Assembly (NCBI GenBank): GCA_016840305.1
Contig: JAEOSP010000076.1
Span: forward strand, 1-13,217
From: Candidatus Hodarchaeota archaeon
GTDB lineage: Archaea; Asgardarchaeota; Heimdallarchaeia; Hodarchaeales; Hodarchaeaceae
Direction: 5' to 3'
DNA: 13,217 nt
Of the stretch, positions 1-7,656 are shown piece after piece. The notes under the pieces were generated by a model, which was not told the origin of the DNA, searched no databases, and was given only the letters and a program-made list of their open reading frames with translations. Position numbers and translations under genes: made by a program. How positions within the stretch are numbered: position 1 is the first letter of the stretch; each line of letters opens with the position of its first letter.

Positions 1-1232
1 ACGATCACCATTAAACGGTTAATAAAAAGACTAACATCTGTTAAATCAACATTTGCTTTATCAAAACGTTTTTCTTCGAACTTCTGCTTGTTGAAAGACC
101 TAATGACCATCATTCCTGAAAGATTTTCACGAAACACGAGATTTATGCGGTCGATTAGTTTTTGGATGATTCTGAACTTAGGCAATGCTATGTACATGAT
201 AATTATTATGAGACTCACTAGTATCATAACTGCCACAGCGATTATCCAAGACATGGATGATGTTTTTTCTAGTGCTCTAATGACTCCACCGATTCCGATA
301 ATAGGAGCATAGAACACTATCCGAATGAGCATCATAGTAACCATCTGAATCTGAGTAACATCATTGGTTGAACGGGTGATCAACGAAGCTGTAGAGAAAT
401 TATCAAATTCAGTATTGGAAAAACTTTCAATTTTTACAAATACTCCTCTCCGTATATCACGTGCCATTCCAGACGCTGTTCTGGCTGCTGAGTAACCCAC
501 TCCAATGGCACATGTAATTGAAAGCAAGGTTATTAGAAGCATTATACCCCCAACGCTCACGATGTAGTTCGTTTGTAATTCATCCATATTCATACCAAGA
601 GCTACGTACTCAGCTCTGATCGGTACCACAGCTGCTTGAATAATCATGTTCTCTCCAAGGGCGGTGAATTCTGCATTAATAGTATCTATAATGGGATTTA
701 TTTGTTCAGGGGGCAATGTTGATAATACTGTAAACAAACTCATGTTTGATGGAATAGCCGAAATATTGAAACCAAGTGCACTGCTCAATTCATCAGCATT
801 TTCTGGATCGTCCATAATTTGCTCAAAAAAAGACACTACCAAAATAGCACTACCCATTATCGGGTTTAATTTGCCTATATCTTGTGAACCAAGATTATTC
901 GAGATAAAGACGGATTCGTTCTCAAGTACTGGGTATTTCTCGAGATAACTTTCGTAATCATTAGAATTATTAGTTACTAGGATGTACTTGTCAAGTACTA
1001 GCGTTTTATTTTCACTATTCATGAAAATTAATACTTTATTCATCTCACCCTCACGGATTGCAACAGGCACAGCATTTTCCACCCCACCCTGTTGAATACC
1101 AGTGTTGACGATATCTGAAAGGTAATCTGGTAACGCTAATTCAAAATTTGCTTGTGCAAACATTAAAATAATTGCTATAAAGATTAGTCCCAAATATGGT
1201 TTAGTGTATTTTAACAATCTAATCGAAGCCAT
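1..1232 (-). CDS. Multidrug-type ABC exporter half-transporter, membrane domain (3' end of gene beyond window)
   Basis: I translated 410 residues from the ATG at 1232-1230 on the minus strand; the gene runs off the window edge before the ATPase domain. A first membrane helix lies near residues 12-32. The stretch NTGIQQGGVENAVP (43-56) is typical of paired Clostridia-type MDR exporters. A large extracytoplasmic region (about 35-222) separates helix 1 from helix 2 (about 223-245). Then come a cytoplasmic segment with the exporter-type STNDVTQIQ (288-296), helices near 300-320 and 328-350, and the coupling region ENLSGMMVIRSFNKQ (369-383). These are family hallmarks of type IV exporters, which normally finish with Walker A/B and LSGGQ motifs, here outside the window. 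A weak ribosome site (GAAGG) precedes the start. The substrate is unknown. Similarity to bacterial sequences hints at transfer from Firmicutes, but this is from memory, not a search. Confidence 0.88.
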   Translation of the reverse strand, partial: MASIRLLKYTKPYLGLIFIAIILMFAQANFELALPDYLSDIVNTGIQQGGVENAVPVAIREGEMNKVLIFMNSENKTLVLDKYILVTNNSNDYESYLEKYPVLENESVFISNNLGSQDIGKLNPIMGSAILVVSFFEQIMDDPENADELSSALGFNISAIPSNMSLFTVLSTLPPEQINPIIDTINAEFTALGENMIIQAAVVPIRAEYVALGMNMDELQTNYIVSVGGIMLLITLLSITCAIGVGYSAARTASGMARDIRRGVFVKIESFSNTEFDNFSTASLITRSTNDVTQIQMVTMMLIRIVFYAPIIGIGGVIRALEKTSSMSWIIAVAVMILVSLIIIIMYIALPKFRIIQKLIDRINLVFRENLSGMMVIRSFNKQKFEEKRFDKANVDLTDVSLFINRLMVI

Positions 1233-1405
1233 TCAGATACCTTCTCGGGAAGCTAAGTTTTTCCTTAATCGCTATTATTCATCTTTAAAGACGAAAATAA
1301 AATTCTTTTTCTCTAATGCTATTTCGATAGCGGATGGTAAAACAGAGGAAATAGAAGAATATTTTTCTTTTAGAGTGATAATGATAAGTGTTAGAGCCGA
1401 GAAAG

Positions 1406-1421
1406 TCTGAAAAAATTCAGA
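1406..1421. repeat. Short hairpin, TCTGAA/TTCAGA
   Basis: A perfect six-base inverted repeat with an AAAA loop, followed on the plus strand by an AT-rich run. It lies about 175 bases upstream of the exporter start. It could be a weak terminator or a regulatory palindrome. No assigned function. Confidence 0.4.
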
Positions 1422-1721
1422 TTTAAAATTATTTTGATAATAGTGAAAGTGAAATACCTATAAATTTTACAGAAAACGAGCTATTACAATCCTAAACTGA
1501 ATTAGTAATACTTGAGAGAGGTGTTATCTTAACTGGTGTGGGTGGTAGGTTTTCTAACCTTCTTAGATATAGCGGTCCTGCGTAATTTAAATATTTTAAT
1601 ACTTCATTCAGATTAGTTGTATAGAGGGTTTGTGAGTTAATACGCATAATCATCACTTACAATGGTACTTATTGCTTTTATATTCAAAAAAACCCAAATT
1701 TTCTTCAAGGATTTCTGAGTT

Positions 1722-1740
1722 AACAATTCTCCAAATTGTT
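1722..1740. repeat. Short hairpin, AACAATT/AATTGTT
   Basis: A perfect seven-base inverted repeat with a five-base loop, only 13 bases from a second hairpin at 1754-1780. The pair lies about 90-150 bases beyond the stop codon of the reductase gene, as 3'-end structures of that transcript might. Confidence 0.4.
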
Positions 1741-1753
1741 TATAAAGCAGAGA

Positions 1754-1790
1754 AGAGACTATTTTCCAATACTAGTCTCTCTCTTTTTAG
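1754..1790. terminator. Terminator-like hairpin with T-rich tail
   Basis: AGAGACTA at 1754-1761 pairs perfectly with TAGTCTCT at 1773-1780 across an 11-base loop, and CTCTTTTT follows on the plus strand. It lies downstream of the reductase gene, which is read on the minus strand. On that strand the T-rich tail would come first, so its polarity does not match simple intrinsic termination of that gene. Transcript-end trimming or a plus-strand transcript are alternatives. Confidence 0.35.
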
Positions 1791-1868
1791 AAATAAAATG
1801 AAGATAGCCTCCTAGAAGCAGATTTCACCCGATAAAAATTAGGAGAGGAGAAATTGATTAAATAGAAT

Positions 1869-3113
1869 TTAGTTTCTACTTAAAAATTCACGTATTGCTA
1901 TAGCTGCTGCAGCTCCTTCACCTGCGGCAGCCACTGCTTGTTTTACTGATCCTAGACGACAATCCCCTGCTGCAAAAATCCCTCTTGCTGATGATTCTTG
2001 TTGCTTAGTTAATATGAAACCTTGAGAGTCCATATCAACGTCCTTCAAGAACTTTGTATTAGGTGTTAATCCTATAAAAACGAATATACCATCAATAGTA
2101 TAATCTTTTGTTTCACCAGTCTCCTTATGTTCAATCCTAACAGATTCTAGCTTATTATCACCAGTAAGTTCAAGAACTTCACTATTAAACCAGATATCGA
2201 TACCTTCCTGATCACGAACCTTTTCCTGCAAGACAGGTGAAGCTGTAGGTTCTTCTCCTCTTACGATAATTGTTACATGATTTGCGAATTTATCTCTCAA
2301 GAAGAGAGATTCCTCAAAAGCACTATTCCCGCCACCTATCACGAATATGTCCTTATTCTTATAAAAAAACCCATCACATGTCGCACAATAATGTATGCTG
2401 ATCCCCACCAAATTCTCAGTTCCAGATACTACTAACTGTCTATAATTCGAGCCAGTAGCTATTAATACAGCGTTACATGTGAATTCTTGTCCTGATTCTG
2501 TTTGAACGATTTTGAATGTACATCCTTCGAAATTACCATTTTCATGACAAGGAGTTATACTTTTAACTTGTTGGGGTGAAAGAATTTCTACACCAAATCT
2601 TTCTGATTGCCTTTTTATATTATCAGCAAAATTTCCTCCCGTTATACCTTCAGGGAAACCTGGAAAATTATCAAGACGATTAGTAATAAATGCTTGCCCT
2701 CCAATAGTTGATTGTTCAATAACTAGAACATCATATCCATCTCGAGCTAAGTAAATGGAAGCAGTTAAACCAGCAGGTCCTGCACCTATTATTATTGCAT
2801 GATAAAAATCCTTTTCTGCTTTTGTTGCTAATCCAAGGGTATTTGCCAATTCATAATTACTAGGTTCAATGAAGAGAGTCCTTTCACCATTTTTTAAGAC
2901 CTCCACAGCGGGAATTTTTCTCTTTGGTTTTCCAAATATTTCTTGATTTGCATCATATACGAACTGCAGAGCTTTTTCTCCCTCCTCATCTGGGATTTCA
3001 ATATCATACCAGTTATAATGAATTCTCTGTTCTCCTAAGTACTTTTTGGTTCTTCGGCAATCTGAACACCACGTAGCCCCGTATACATTAACCTCTAATT
3101 CGCTATTTAGCAT
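1869..3113 (-). CDS. Glutaredoxin-like domain fused to thioredoxin reductase-like FAD disulfide reductase
   Basis: 414 residues. The N-terminal 1-95 form a glutaredoxin/NrdH-like domain with the redox pair C16-S-D-C19. From about 104 it is a low-molecular-weight thioredoxin reductase: FAD-binding GAGPAG (110-115), redox-active C243-A-T-C246, nucleotide-binding GGGNSA (260-265), and the C-terminal FAD motif around GIFAAGDC (378-385). The fusion suggests electrons pass from reduced pyridine nucleotide through FAD and CATC directly to the attached CSDC domain, so no separate carrier would be needed. The arginine-rich HRRxxxR stretch that gives NADPH preference in E. coli TrxB is not apparent; the equivalent reads VRGEEP (284-289), so the donor is uncertain. 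The ATG start lies 17 bases after the acyl-CoA dehydrogenase stop, implying co-transcription. The protein is cytosolic, with no signal peptide. Confidence 0.93.
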   Translation of the reverse strand: MLNSELEVNVYGATWCSDCRRTKKYLGEQRIHYNWYDIEIPDEEGEKALQFVYDANQEIFGKPKRKIPAVEVLKNGERTLFIEPSNYELANTLGLATKAEKDFYHAIIIGAGPAGLTASIYLARDGYDVLVIEQSTIGGQAFITNRLDNFPGFPEGITGGNFADNIKRQSERFGVEILSPQQVKSITPCHENGNFEGCTFKIVQTESGQEFTCNAVLIATGSNYRQLVVSGTENLVGISIHYCATCDGFFYKNKDIFVIGGGNSAFEESLFLRDKFANHVTIIVRGEEPTASPVLQEKVRDQEGIDIWFNSEVLELTGDNKLESVRIEHKETGETKDYTIDGIFVFIGLTPNTKFLKDVDMDSQGFILTKQQESSARGIFAAGDCRLGSVKQAVAAAGEGAAAAIAIREFLSRN

Positions 3114-3130
3114 TCGTTCACATCATTATT

Positions 3131-4303
3131 TTACGAGAATGTTTTATTAAATACAGGATCATATTTAGATAACATAAACCGACCAACGATCATTCTCTGG
3201 ACTTGGGATGTACCTTCATAAATTTGGTACAGTTTAGCGTCCCTAAATAGTTTCTCTATGAGATAATTCTTAGTATATCCGAATCCACCAAAAATCTGAA
3301 GCGCATCGGATGCAGTTTTCATCCCATAATCTGTAGCGAACGCTTTTGCGCAGCTAGCTGTAATTGTATTATCCCAACCCTTGTCAGCCTCCCATGCGGC
3401 TTTCCAAGTAAGTAAACGAGCTGCTTCATAATGCATTTTCATTTCAGCTATCAAAAACTGAATTGCTTGAAAATTAGCGATTTCTGTATCGAAAGCTTTC
3501 CGTTTCTGCGCATAAGCAATTGCATATTCCATCGCTCCTCGAGCCATTCCCACAGCAAAAGCACCAATTGTTGGTCGCGTATGCGAGAAAGTCTTCATAG
3601 CTAATGGAAAAGCCTTTCCTGGTTCTCCCAACACATTTTCAAGCGGAATTCTAACATCTTCTAGTCGTAACATAACGGTATTCGATGCCCTGTGGCCCAT
3701 TTTTTCTATTGGTTTTCCAACTGAGAAGCCAGGAGTATTTGTCGGTACAATAGCTGCAGTGATACCTTGGTGACGTTTTGTCCCCTCTAATCTACAAAAT
3801 AAGCTTATTATTGAAGCAACACCTCCATTAGTAATCCACATTTTTCTTCCGTTGATTACTAATTCATCCCCTTCGACTTTTGCAGTTGTTTGAATACCTG
3901 CAACATCAGAACCTGCCCCAGGTTCACTCGTTGCAAAAGAAGCAAATTGTAGCTTTTCAGTGAAGGGACGTAAGAAACGTTCTTTCTGTTCATCGTTCCC
4001 ACCTAAGATAATGGGTTCCTGACCTAAGCTATTGCAAAATAGTGAGGTTGTTATACCTGGATCGGCAGCAGCTGTTTCTTCTACTAATATACATGAGTCT
4101 AATATTCCAAAACCTGCCCCTCCATTCTCTTTAGGGATTGTGCAGTCTATCAAACCTTGTTCAAACGCTTTTTCATACACCTTCTTTGGAAATTCCCCTG
4201 ACTCATCATATTTTCTTGATACAGGAATAATTTCGTTTAAGGCAAATTCACGTGCTTTTTTTTGTAATACTTTCTGCTCTTCCGTCAAACTAAAATCAAT
4301 CAT
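3131..4303 (-). CDS. Acyl-CoA dehydrogenase
   Basis: 390 residues, the usual length of this flavoenzyme family. It oxidises acyl-CoA to trans-2-enoyl-CoA, passing electrons to an electron-transfer flavoprotein in beta-oxidation or branched amino-acid breakdown. Visible signatures are the FAD/substrate motif ATSEPGAGSDVAG (124-136), KMWITNG (154-160), and the C-terminal block with GGFGYT (339-344) and QIYEGTSQVQR (360-370). E363 sits at the position of the catalytic glutamate of the short/medium-chain group. Chain-length preference cannot be read from the sequence. AGAGGCG precedes the ATG at about 10 bases. It heads a two-gene unit with the redox fusion. The pairing is unusual, since no ETF or enoyl-CoA hydratase is nearby. 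An acyl-CoA dehydrogenase fits lineages with fatty-acid degradation. Confidence 0.95.
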   Translation of the reverse strand: MIDFSLTEEQKVLQKKAREFALNEIIPVSRKYDESGEFPKKVYEKAFEQGLIDCTIPKENGGAGFGILDSCILVEETAAADPGITTSLFCNSLGQEPIILGGNDEQKERFLRPFTEKLQFASFATSEPGAGSDVAGIQTTAKVEGDELVINGRKMWITNGGVASIISLFCRLEGTKRHQGITAAIVPTNTPGFSVGKPIEKMGHRASNTVMLRLEDVRIPLENVLGEPGKAFPLAMKTFSHTRPTIGAFAVGMARGAMEYAIAYAQKRKAFDTEIANFQAIQFLIAEMKMHYEAARLLTWKAAWEADKGWDNTITASCAKAFATDYGMKTASDALQIFGGFGYTKNYLIEKLFRDAKLYQIYEGTSQVQRMIVGRFMLSKYDPVFNKTFS

Positions 4304-4478
4304 TTCAGATACGCCTCTTGCGATATATTGGTTCTTTCACCAGATTATTCAAAAATTTTCGCTAAATAGAAACGTATTGAGGTTGGTATCTCTTCCTATA
4401 AAAGTTGTTCACTAGTTCTACTCTTTTGTAAAAATCCATAGCAAAAAAATTAAAACAAATCAAAGTGGGGTAGAGCTG
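4304..4478. promoter_or_regulatory. Divergent promoter region between acyl-CoA dehydrogenase and tmk
   Basis: The 175-base spacer separates two divergently read genes. TATAAAAG at 4397-4404 could serve tmk with a leader of about 50 bases. A weaker AT run at 4443-4456 would give an almost leaderless tmk transcript. On the minus strand ATATATCG just upstream of the dehydrogenase, near 4320-4327, is a candidate TATA element, with AGAGGCG as its ribosome site. Assignments are by motif and spacing only. Confidence 0.45.
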
Positions 4479-5126
4479 ATGGTATCTCTTTCACAGGGCA
4501 TTCTTATTGCATTTGAAGGCATTGATGGATCAGGGAAAACGACTCAGATATACAAAGTAGCTGATTACCTTCGTAAGCGCAATTATGCTGTAACTGTGAC
4601 ACATGAGCCTAATCCTGAGAGCCCTTATTCGCAACTTATCAAACAAGAGGTGCATATGAATCGAGATAAAACCTCGCCAAACGATGAGCTAGAATGGTAC
4701 ACCAAGGATCGAGCTTGGGATCTTGAACACAATATACTTCCTGCTCTTGAAAGGAAAGAATTGGTTCTTGTAGATCGTTACTACCTTTCTAGTGCTGCTT
4801 ATCAAGGTGGACTTGACGCCTTTACCTTAGAATATGTATTAGAAAAGAATTCTTTTGCTCGTCGCCCTGATTTATGGTTAATTCTTGATGTTCCTGTAAA
4901 ATTGGGTCAAGATCGACTTCAGCAACGAGATAAAAAATTGATAAAAGAAGATCAGCTCGAAAGAGTTGAGTTTCAGGAAAAAGTACTCACCAATTACAAG
5001 CGTTTATCTAAAATGGACATCGGTGGTAAAATCGAATGGGTTGATGCCAGTATCGATGAACCCCTGTTAACTGAAGTTATCAGTGAATTGATTATTCAGT
5101 TCATCCGAGAATTCTGTGAAAAGTAA
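4479..5126 (+). CDS. tmk: Thymidylate kinase (dTMP kinase)
   Basis: 215 residues, standard for the family. It phosphorylates dTMP to dTDP with ATP in the cytosol, a step in dTTP synthesis. The P-loop GIDGSGKTTQ is at 14-23, the EP pair of the dTMP pocket at 43-44 (THEP), and the DRY motif with following YLSSAAYQG at 99-110. A lid-like basic segment lies around 144-165 (QDRLQQRDKK). The ATG at 4479 is preceded by GTGGGG, not a classic ribosome site; no better in-frame start lies downstream before the P-loop. It is a single-gene unit, divergent from the dehydrogenase and tail-to-tail with the Lys-rich gene 24 bases away. A run of eight T at 5159-5166 may end its transcript. Confidence 0.95.
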   Translation: MVSLSQGILIAFEGIDGSGKTTQIYKVADYLRKRNYAVTVTHEPNPESPYSQLIKQEVHMNRDKTSPNDELEWYTKDRAWDLEHNILPALERKELVLVDRYYLSSAAYQGGLDAFTLEYVLEKNSFARRPDLWLILDVPVKLGQDRLQQRDKKLIKEDQLERVEFQEKVLTNYKRLSKMDIGGKIEWVDASIDEPLLTEVISELIIQFIREFCEK

Positions 5127-5149
5127 CTGAAGGGCGGATCTAGAATCTA

Positions 5150-5791
5150 TTAATTAGGTTTTTTTTCCTTTATTTTCGTTTTAGGTATTTTACTTCTAAT
5201 CGCTGTAGGAGGAAGGGATTTTTCCTTTGTTAGTTTTTTCTGAATAATCCTTGGAGGAGATTTGTTTGATTCTTGATCCAGTTTTTTCTTTTCTAACTTG
5301 GAAGTTGCAGGAGGAGATCGTACAGAAGATTTTTTGGGAGTTTTTGTGCGAATTTGTTTAGCTAAAGGTTTGTTGACACTTTTGCGAGATTTTTTTGATT
5401 CATCAAGACCTTTTCGAGATGGGATTACCTGTTCTTTTTGGGGACTTCTTTCAGGTCTTTTGTTTTGAATTTTCATTTTCTGAATTTTCTTACCGTGATC
5501 TGTTGGTTGTTTAGTATAAATATCCTTAAAAGAGTTGTTATCTCTTTTTGGAGGTGTATTAGCTGGTGAGATATCCTTTTGGCGTATTTTTTGTGAGCCA
5601 TGGTTTGAGGGTACTTTTACCTCCAATTTCGGGATCTGTTCGTGTTGAGGAGTTTTTCGTGGAGGTAAAGCAAAATTATCTCCCGAATCTTTTGGAATTT
5701 TTTCTGAAACAGAAGGAATGTGAGACTTAGCTGGAGTCTTTTGCTTAATTGAATCCGTTGGTTTTTTCTGATTGATTTTATCTTCTTTCAA
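5150..5791 (-). CDS. Lys/Pro/Ser-rich, intrinsically disordered hypothetical protein
   Basis: 213 residues with a TTG start at 5791-5789; an in-frame TAA lies three codons upstream, so no ATG start is possible near the N terminus. AAAGGAG at 5806-5812 precedes it at a rather long 14 bases. By hand count it holds 47 Lys, 11 Arg and 26 Pro, with no Cys or Trp. No folded domain, membrane segment or signal peptide is visible. Short S/T-P motifs recur (KTPAK, KTPQH, KTPKK, RSPQK, KSPPR), recalling basic disordered tails such as histone H1 C termini. It could bind nucleic acid, act as a scaffold, or be a lysine-rich target of the adjacent conjugation system; none of this is shown. A TATA box at 5890-5896 suggests its own promoter. 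The long stop-free frame of uniform composition argues it is real. Confidence 0.65.
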   Translation of the reverse strand: MKEDKINQKKPTDSIKQKTPAKSHIPSVSEKIPKDSGDNFALPPRKTPQHEQIPKLEVKVPSNHGSQKIRQKDISPANTPPKRDNNSFKDIYTKQPTDHGKKIQKMKIQNKRPERSPQKEQVIPSRKGLDESKKSRKSVNKPLAKQIRTKTPKKSSVRSPPATSKLEKKKLDQESNKSPPRIIQKKLTKEKSLPPTAIRSKIPKTKIKEKKPN

Positions 5792-5887
5792 TTTTCTTCT
5801 TTAGACTCCTTTGTTAGCGAGAATTCAAAAAAATTTCTTCAACTTGACATTGACCAATTGTGCTTTTAACCCTATGGTTTCAGAGAA

Positions 5888-5898
5888 GATTTTATACC
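5888..5898 (-). promoter_or_regulatory. TATA box for the Lys-rich gene
   Basis: On the minus strand the sequence reads GGTATAAAATC, a close match to an archaeal TATA element. It lies in the 122-base gap after the six-helix membrane gene and would start a transcript about 75 bases ahead of the TTG. This separates the Lys-rich gene from the ubiquitin-like unit upstream. Confidence 0.5.
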
Positions 5899-5913
5899 TT
5901 TAAAGCTTTTAGA

Positions 5914-6498
5914 TTAACGTCCTAGAAGAAATCCTATTCCTGAAAACAGGTAAAACACTCCATATAGCAAGCCTATTAAATCAGCTGTGGTTTGACCTAT
6001 TATCAGAAGAAGAACACCAAATAAAAAGAAGGTAATTATTGCTGTCCACTCTGCAGATGGTCCTCGTTCTGAATGAGCAGATAATCTTATGAATTGATAT
6101 TTTGTAAAGCTTCTGATTAATAAAGCAGTTGAAACTGCTAGATATGGAAAAGCCAAAATAGAAAGTAATGTTATATTGAGAATGAGATCAGTACCTGAAG
6201 GTTCGATTGCTATTTCAAATGTAAGAAGAGGATCTTGTCCAAGAGGAAATATTAACCCCGCTCCTAATACAGCTAAGGGAATTATATTTGCTAAGGAGAA
6301 AAAATAGATTTCATTAAGAGTGGCGTTATTATCTACATAAAAAAAGATACGCATGAAATAAATGATAGTACATGTAACATAGAGGGTTAAAAATAGAGTA
6401 TTAAGTGCTATTATGTCCTCATTTCGGATAAAAAAGAAAATTGTGGCCGAAATACCCATAAGTAATACAAACCAAGCAAAGGAATGTCGTGAGGGCAT
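5914..6498 (-). CDS. Six-helix membrane protein, likely RING-less paralogue of the adjacent membrane RING protein
   Basis: 194 residues that are almost all membrane helix: about 7-24, 29-54, 65-85, 104-128, 150-168 and 172-192. A loop of about 20 residues follows helix 3, and a basic/polar loop (129-149) follows helix 4. I recognise no named family. The layout matches the first 200 residues of the upstream RING protein: same helix number, same long loop after helix 3, an L-I-R at the end of helix 4 and a polar loop before helix 5. It ends just where the other continues into its linker and RING. The start is set by a strong ribosome site, AAGGAGAA at 6506-6513, seven bases from the ATG. It lies 19 bases downstream of the RING gene, so the two are probably co-transcribed and might form a membrane complex (inference). 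Confidence 0.8.
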   Translation of the reverse strand: MPSRHSFAWFVLLMGISATIFFFIRNEDIIALNTLFLTLYVTCTIIYFMRIFFYVDNNATLNEIYFFSLANIIPLAVLGAGLIFPLGQDPLLTFEIAIEPSGTDLILNITLLSILAFPYLAVSTALLIRSFTKYQFIRLSAHSERGPSAEWTAIITFFLFGVLLLIIGQTTADLIGLLYGVFYLFSGIGFLLGR

Positions 6499-6517
6499 AT
6501 TTTTATTCTCCTTTTTC

Positions 6518-7618
6518 TTATTTCAACTGATTATTTCTAAACATCTTTATTATTCTTTCATAATTCTTTCCCGAAAGTCTAATCATTTTTGCATTTGATA
6601 CTGGTTTATTACATCTACTGCAAATATCTGCTACTGCACTCCACTTTTGGTATTCATTTTCATGACTAGGATGATGACAATGTGGACAAATTACAACCTG
6701 TCGATTATGCTCAAGAGGAAATTCATAACAGAATATACATCTAAAATCATCTTCTGTTAAGTGTTGACCAGCAGGGCGTAAGCTAGATAATATTGCTGGT
6801 GTTAGTTTTTGAGCTGGTTTTCTCCTAGATACAGTCACAGCTGGAGCAACTGTGACACTACTCCGGGTTCGAGAAGAAGGTCTTGTAGCTGATTGTCTAC
6901 TAGGCTGAGGAGTTCTAGGAACCTCCCATGAAAAAAATGGCCTAGAAGATGGTTCTGAGGATGAAGTTCTTCTCCTAATTCTTGATTGTGAGACCCGCTT
7001 GAAAGGAACTATAACGACTTTCATTACATAATAATTGACAAAGAGTAATACAGAAATTATAACGAAAATTAAGCCTGATAGCTCAACTAGATTCGTATTG
7101 AACCACAATGCTATGTAAATAGTACCAATAAGGAAATTACTAAGTATTACAAGTGTATTTGGAAACCGTCTTCTATAAATAAAAATTGCTGCATATCTTC
7201 CCGAATAGTACCTTCTAATTAGAACTAAAGAGATACAAATTGACGGTACAATAAAAACTAAGCTAAAGAGATTTAAGAATAAATAAAAGTCGCTTAAGCC
7301 AAAAAAACTGAAATCTAATCGTATTTCAGCAAAACTGGTCTGGAGAATTCTTTCATCAGTAATATATGCTGTGCTTGAAAGGTAACTTCCTAATATACCA
7401 GCTATTAATGGCAACACTAGAAAAATTGCGGAAGCTAAGGGAGCATTATAATGACGGTAGTAACGCCATTCCTCAACCCATTTAACTCCAGAGAGAATAA
7501 AAAAAGTAATAAATAGAATCGTTATTGCCAGTTCATTTGGTTGTTCAATTACTAGGGAAAGGACTGCAAAGATTACTCCAACCGTAAGTATTGAGAGATA
7601 AACATTTCTATCGACCAA
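6518..7618 (-). CDS. Membrane-anchored RING-type zinc finger protein, candidate E3 ligase
   Basis: 366 residues. Six likely membrane helices (about 8-24, 30-46, 62-83, 110-135, 155-175, 178-198) are followed by a Ser/Arg/Pro-rich disordered linker (208-285). The C-terminal zinc-binding module has C294-x2-C297, C311-x2-C314, H316/H319 and C333-x2-C336, with W326 between the last two ligand groups. This spacing fits the RING-like fingers of archaeal ubiquitin clusters. A RING E3 recruits the charged E2 and directs transfer of the modifier to a target; here it would act at the cytosolic face of the membrane. The start is a TTG at 7618-7616; the frame is closed by TGA upstream and no ATG occurs in the first helices. 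It follows the JAMM gene by 38 bases. E3 activity is inferred from the finger and from context. Confidence 0.82.
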   Translation of the reverse strand: MVDRNVYLSILTVGVIFAVLSLVIEQPNELAITILFITFFILSGVKWVEEWRYYRHYNAPLASAIFLVLPLIAGILGSYLSSTAYITDERILQTSFAEIRLDFSFFGLSDFYLFLNLFSLVFIVPSICISLVLIRRYYSGRYAAIFIYRRRFPNTLVILSNFLIGTIYIALWFNTNLVELSGLIFVIISVLLFVNYYVMKVVIVPFKRVSQSRIRRRTSSSEPSSRPFFSWEVPRTPQPSRQSATRPSSRTRSSVTVAPAVTVSRRKPAQKLTPAILSSLRPAGQHLTEDDFRCIFCYEFPLEHNRQVVICPHCHHPSHENEYQKWSAVADICSRCNKPVSNAKMIRLSGKNYERIIKMFRNNQLK

Positions 7619-7656
7619 ATAGAGTTCACAACCATATTTTTGCTGAATTCAGATTA

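Larger units (their letters stand above)
1233..1868. other. Gene-free spacer, 636 bases
   Basis: No convincing coding region, tRNA or known RNA was seen on either strand. The short ORF starting inside the exporter gene at 1204 has a GTG start, no ribosome site and no recognisable composition. The spacer holds three inverted repeats, listed separately, and AT-rich stretches around 1580-1600. Both flanking genes are on the minus strand, so it must contain the 3' end of the reductase transcript and the promoter of the exporter gene. Confidence 0.6.

Noticed and set aside
646..948. 100-residue plus-strand frame within the exporter gene
   Set aside because: It lies fully antisense to a long frame with clear exporter motifs.
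1204..1410. 68-residue plus-strand frame ending at a hairpin
   Set aside because: GTG start inside the antisense exporter gene, no ribosome site and no recognisable features.
1500..1600. Possible tRNA-like GC-richer stretch in the spacer
   Set aside because: No T-loop GGTTC pattern, acceptor stem or anticodon arm could be fitted on either strand.
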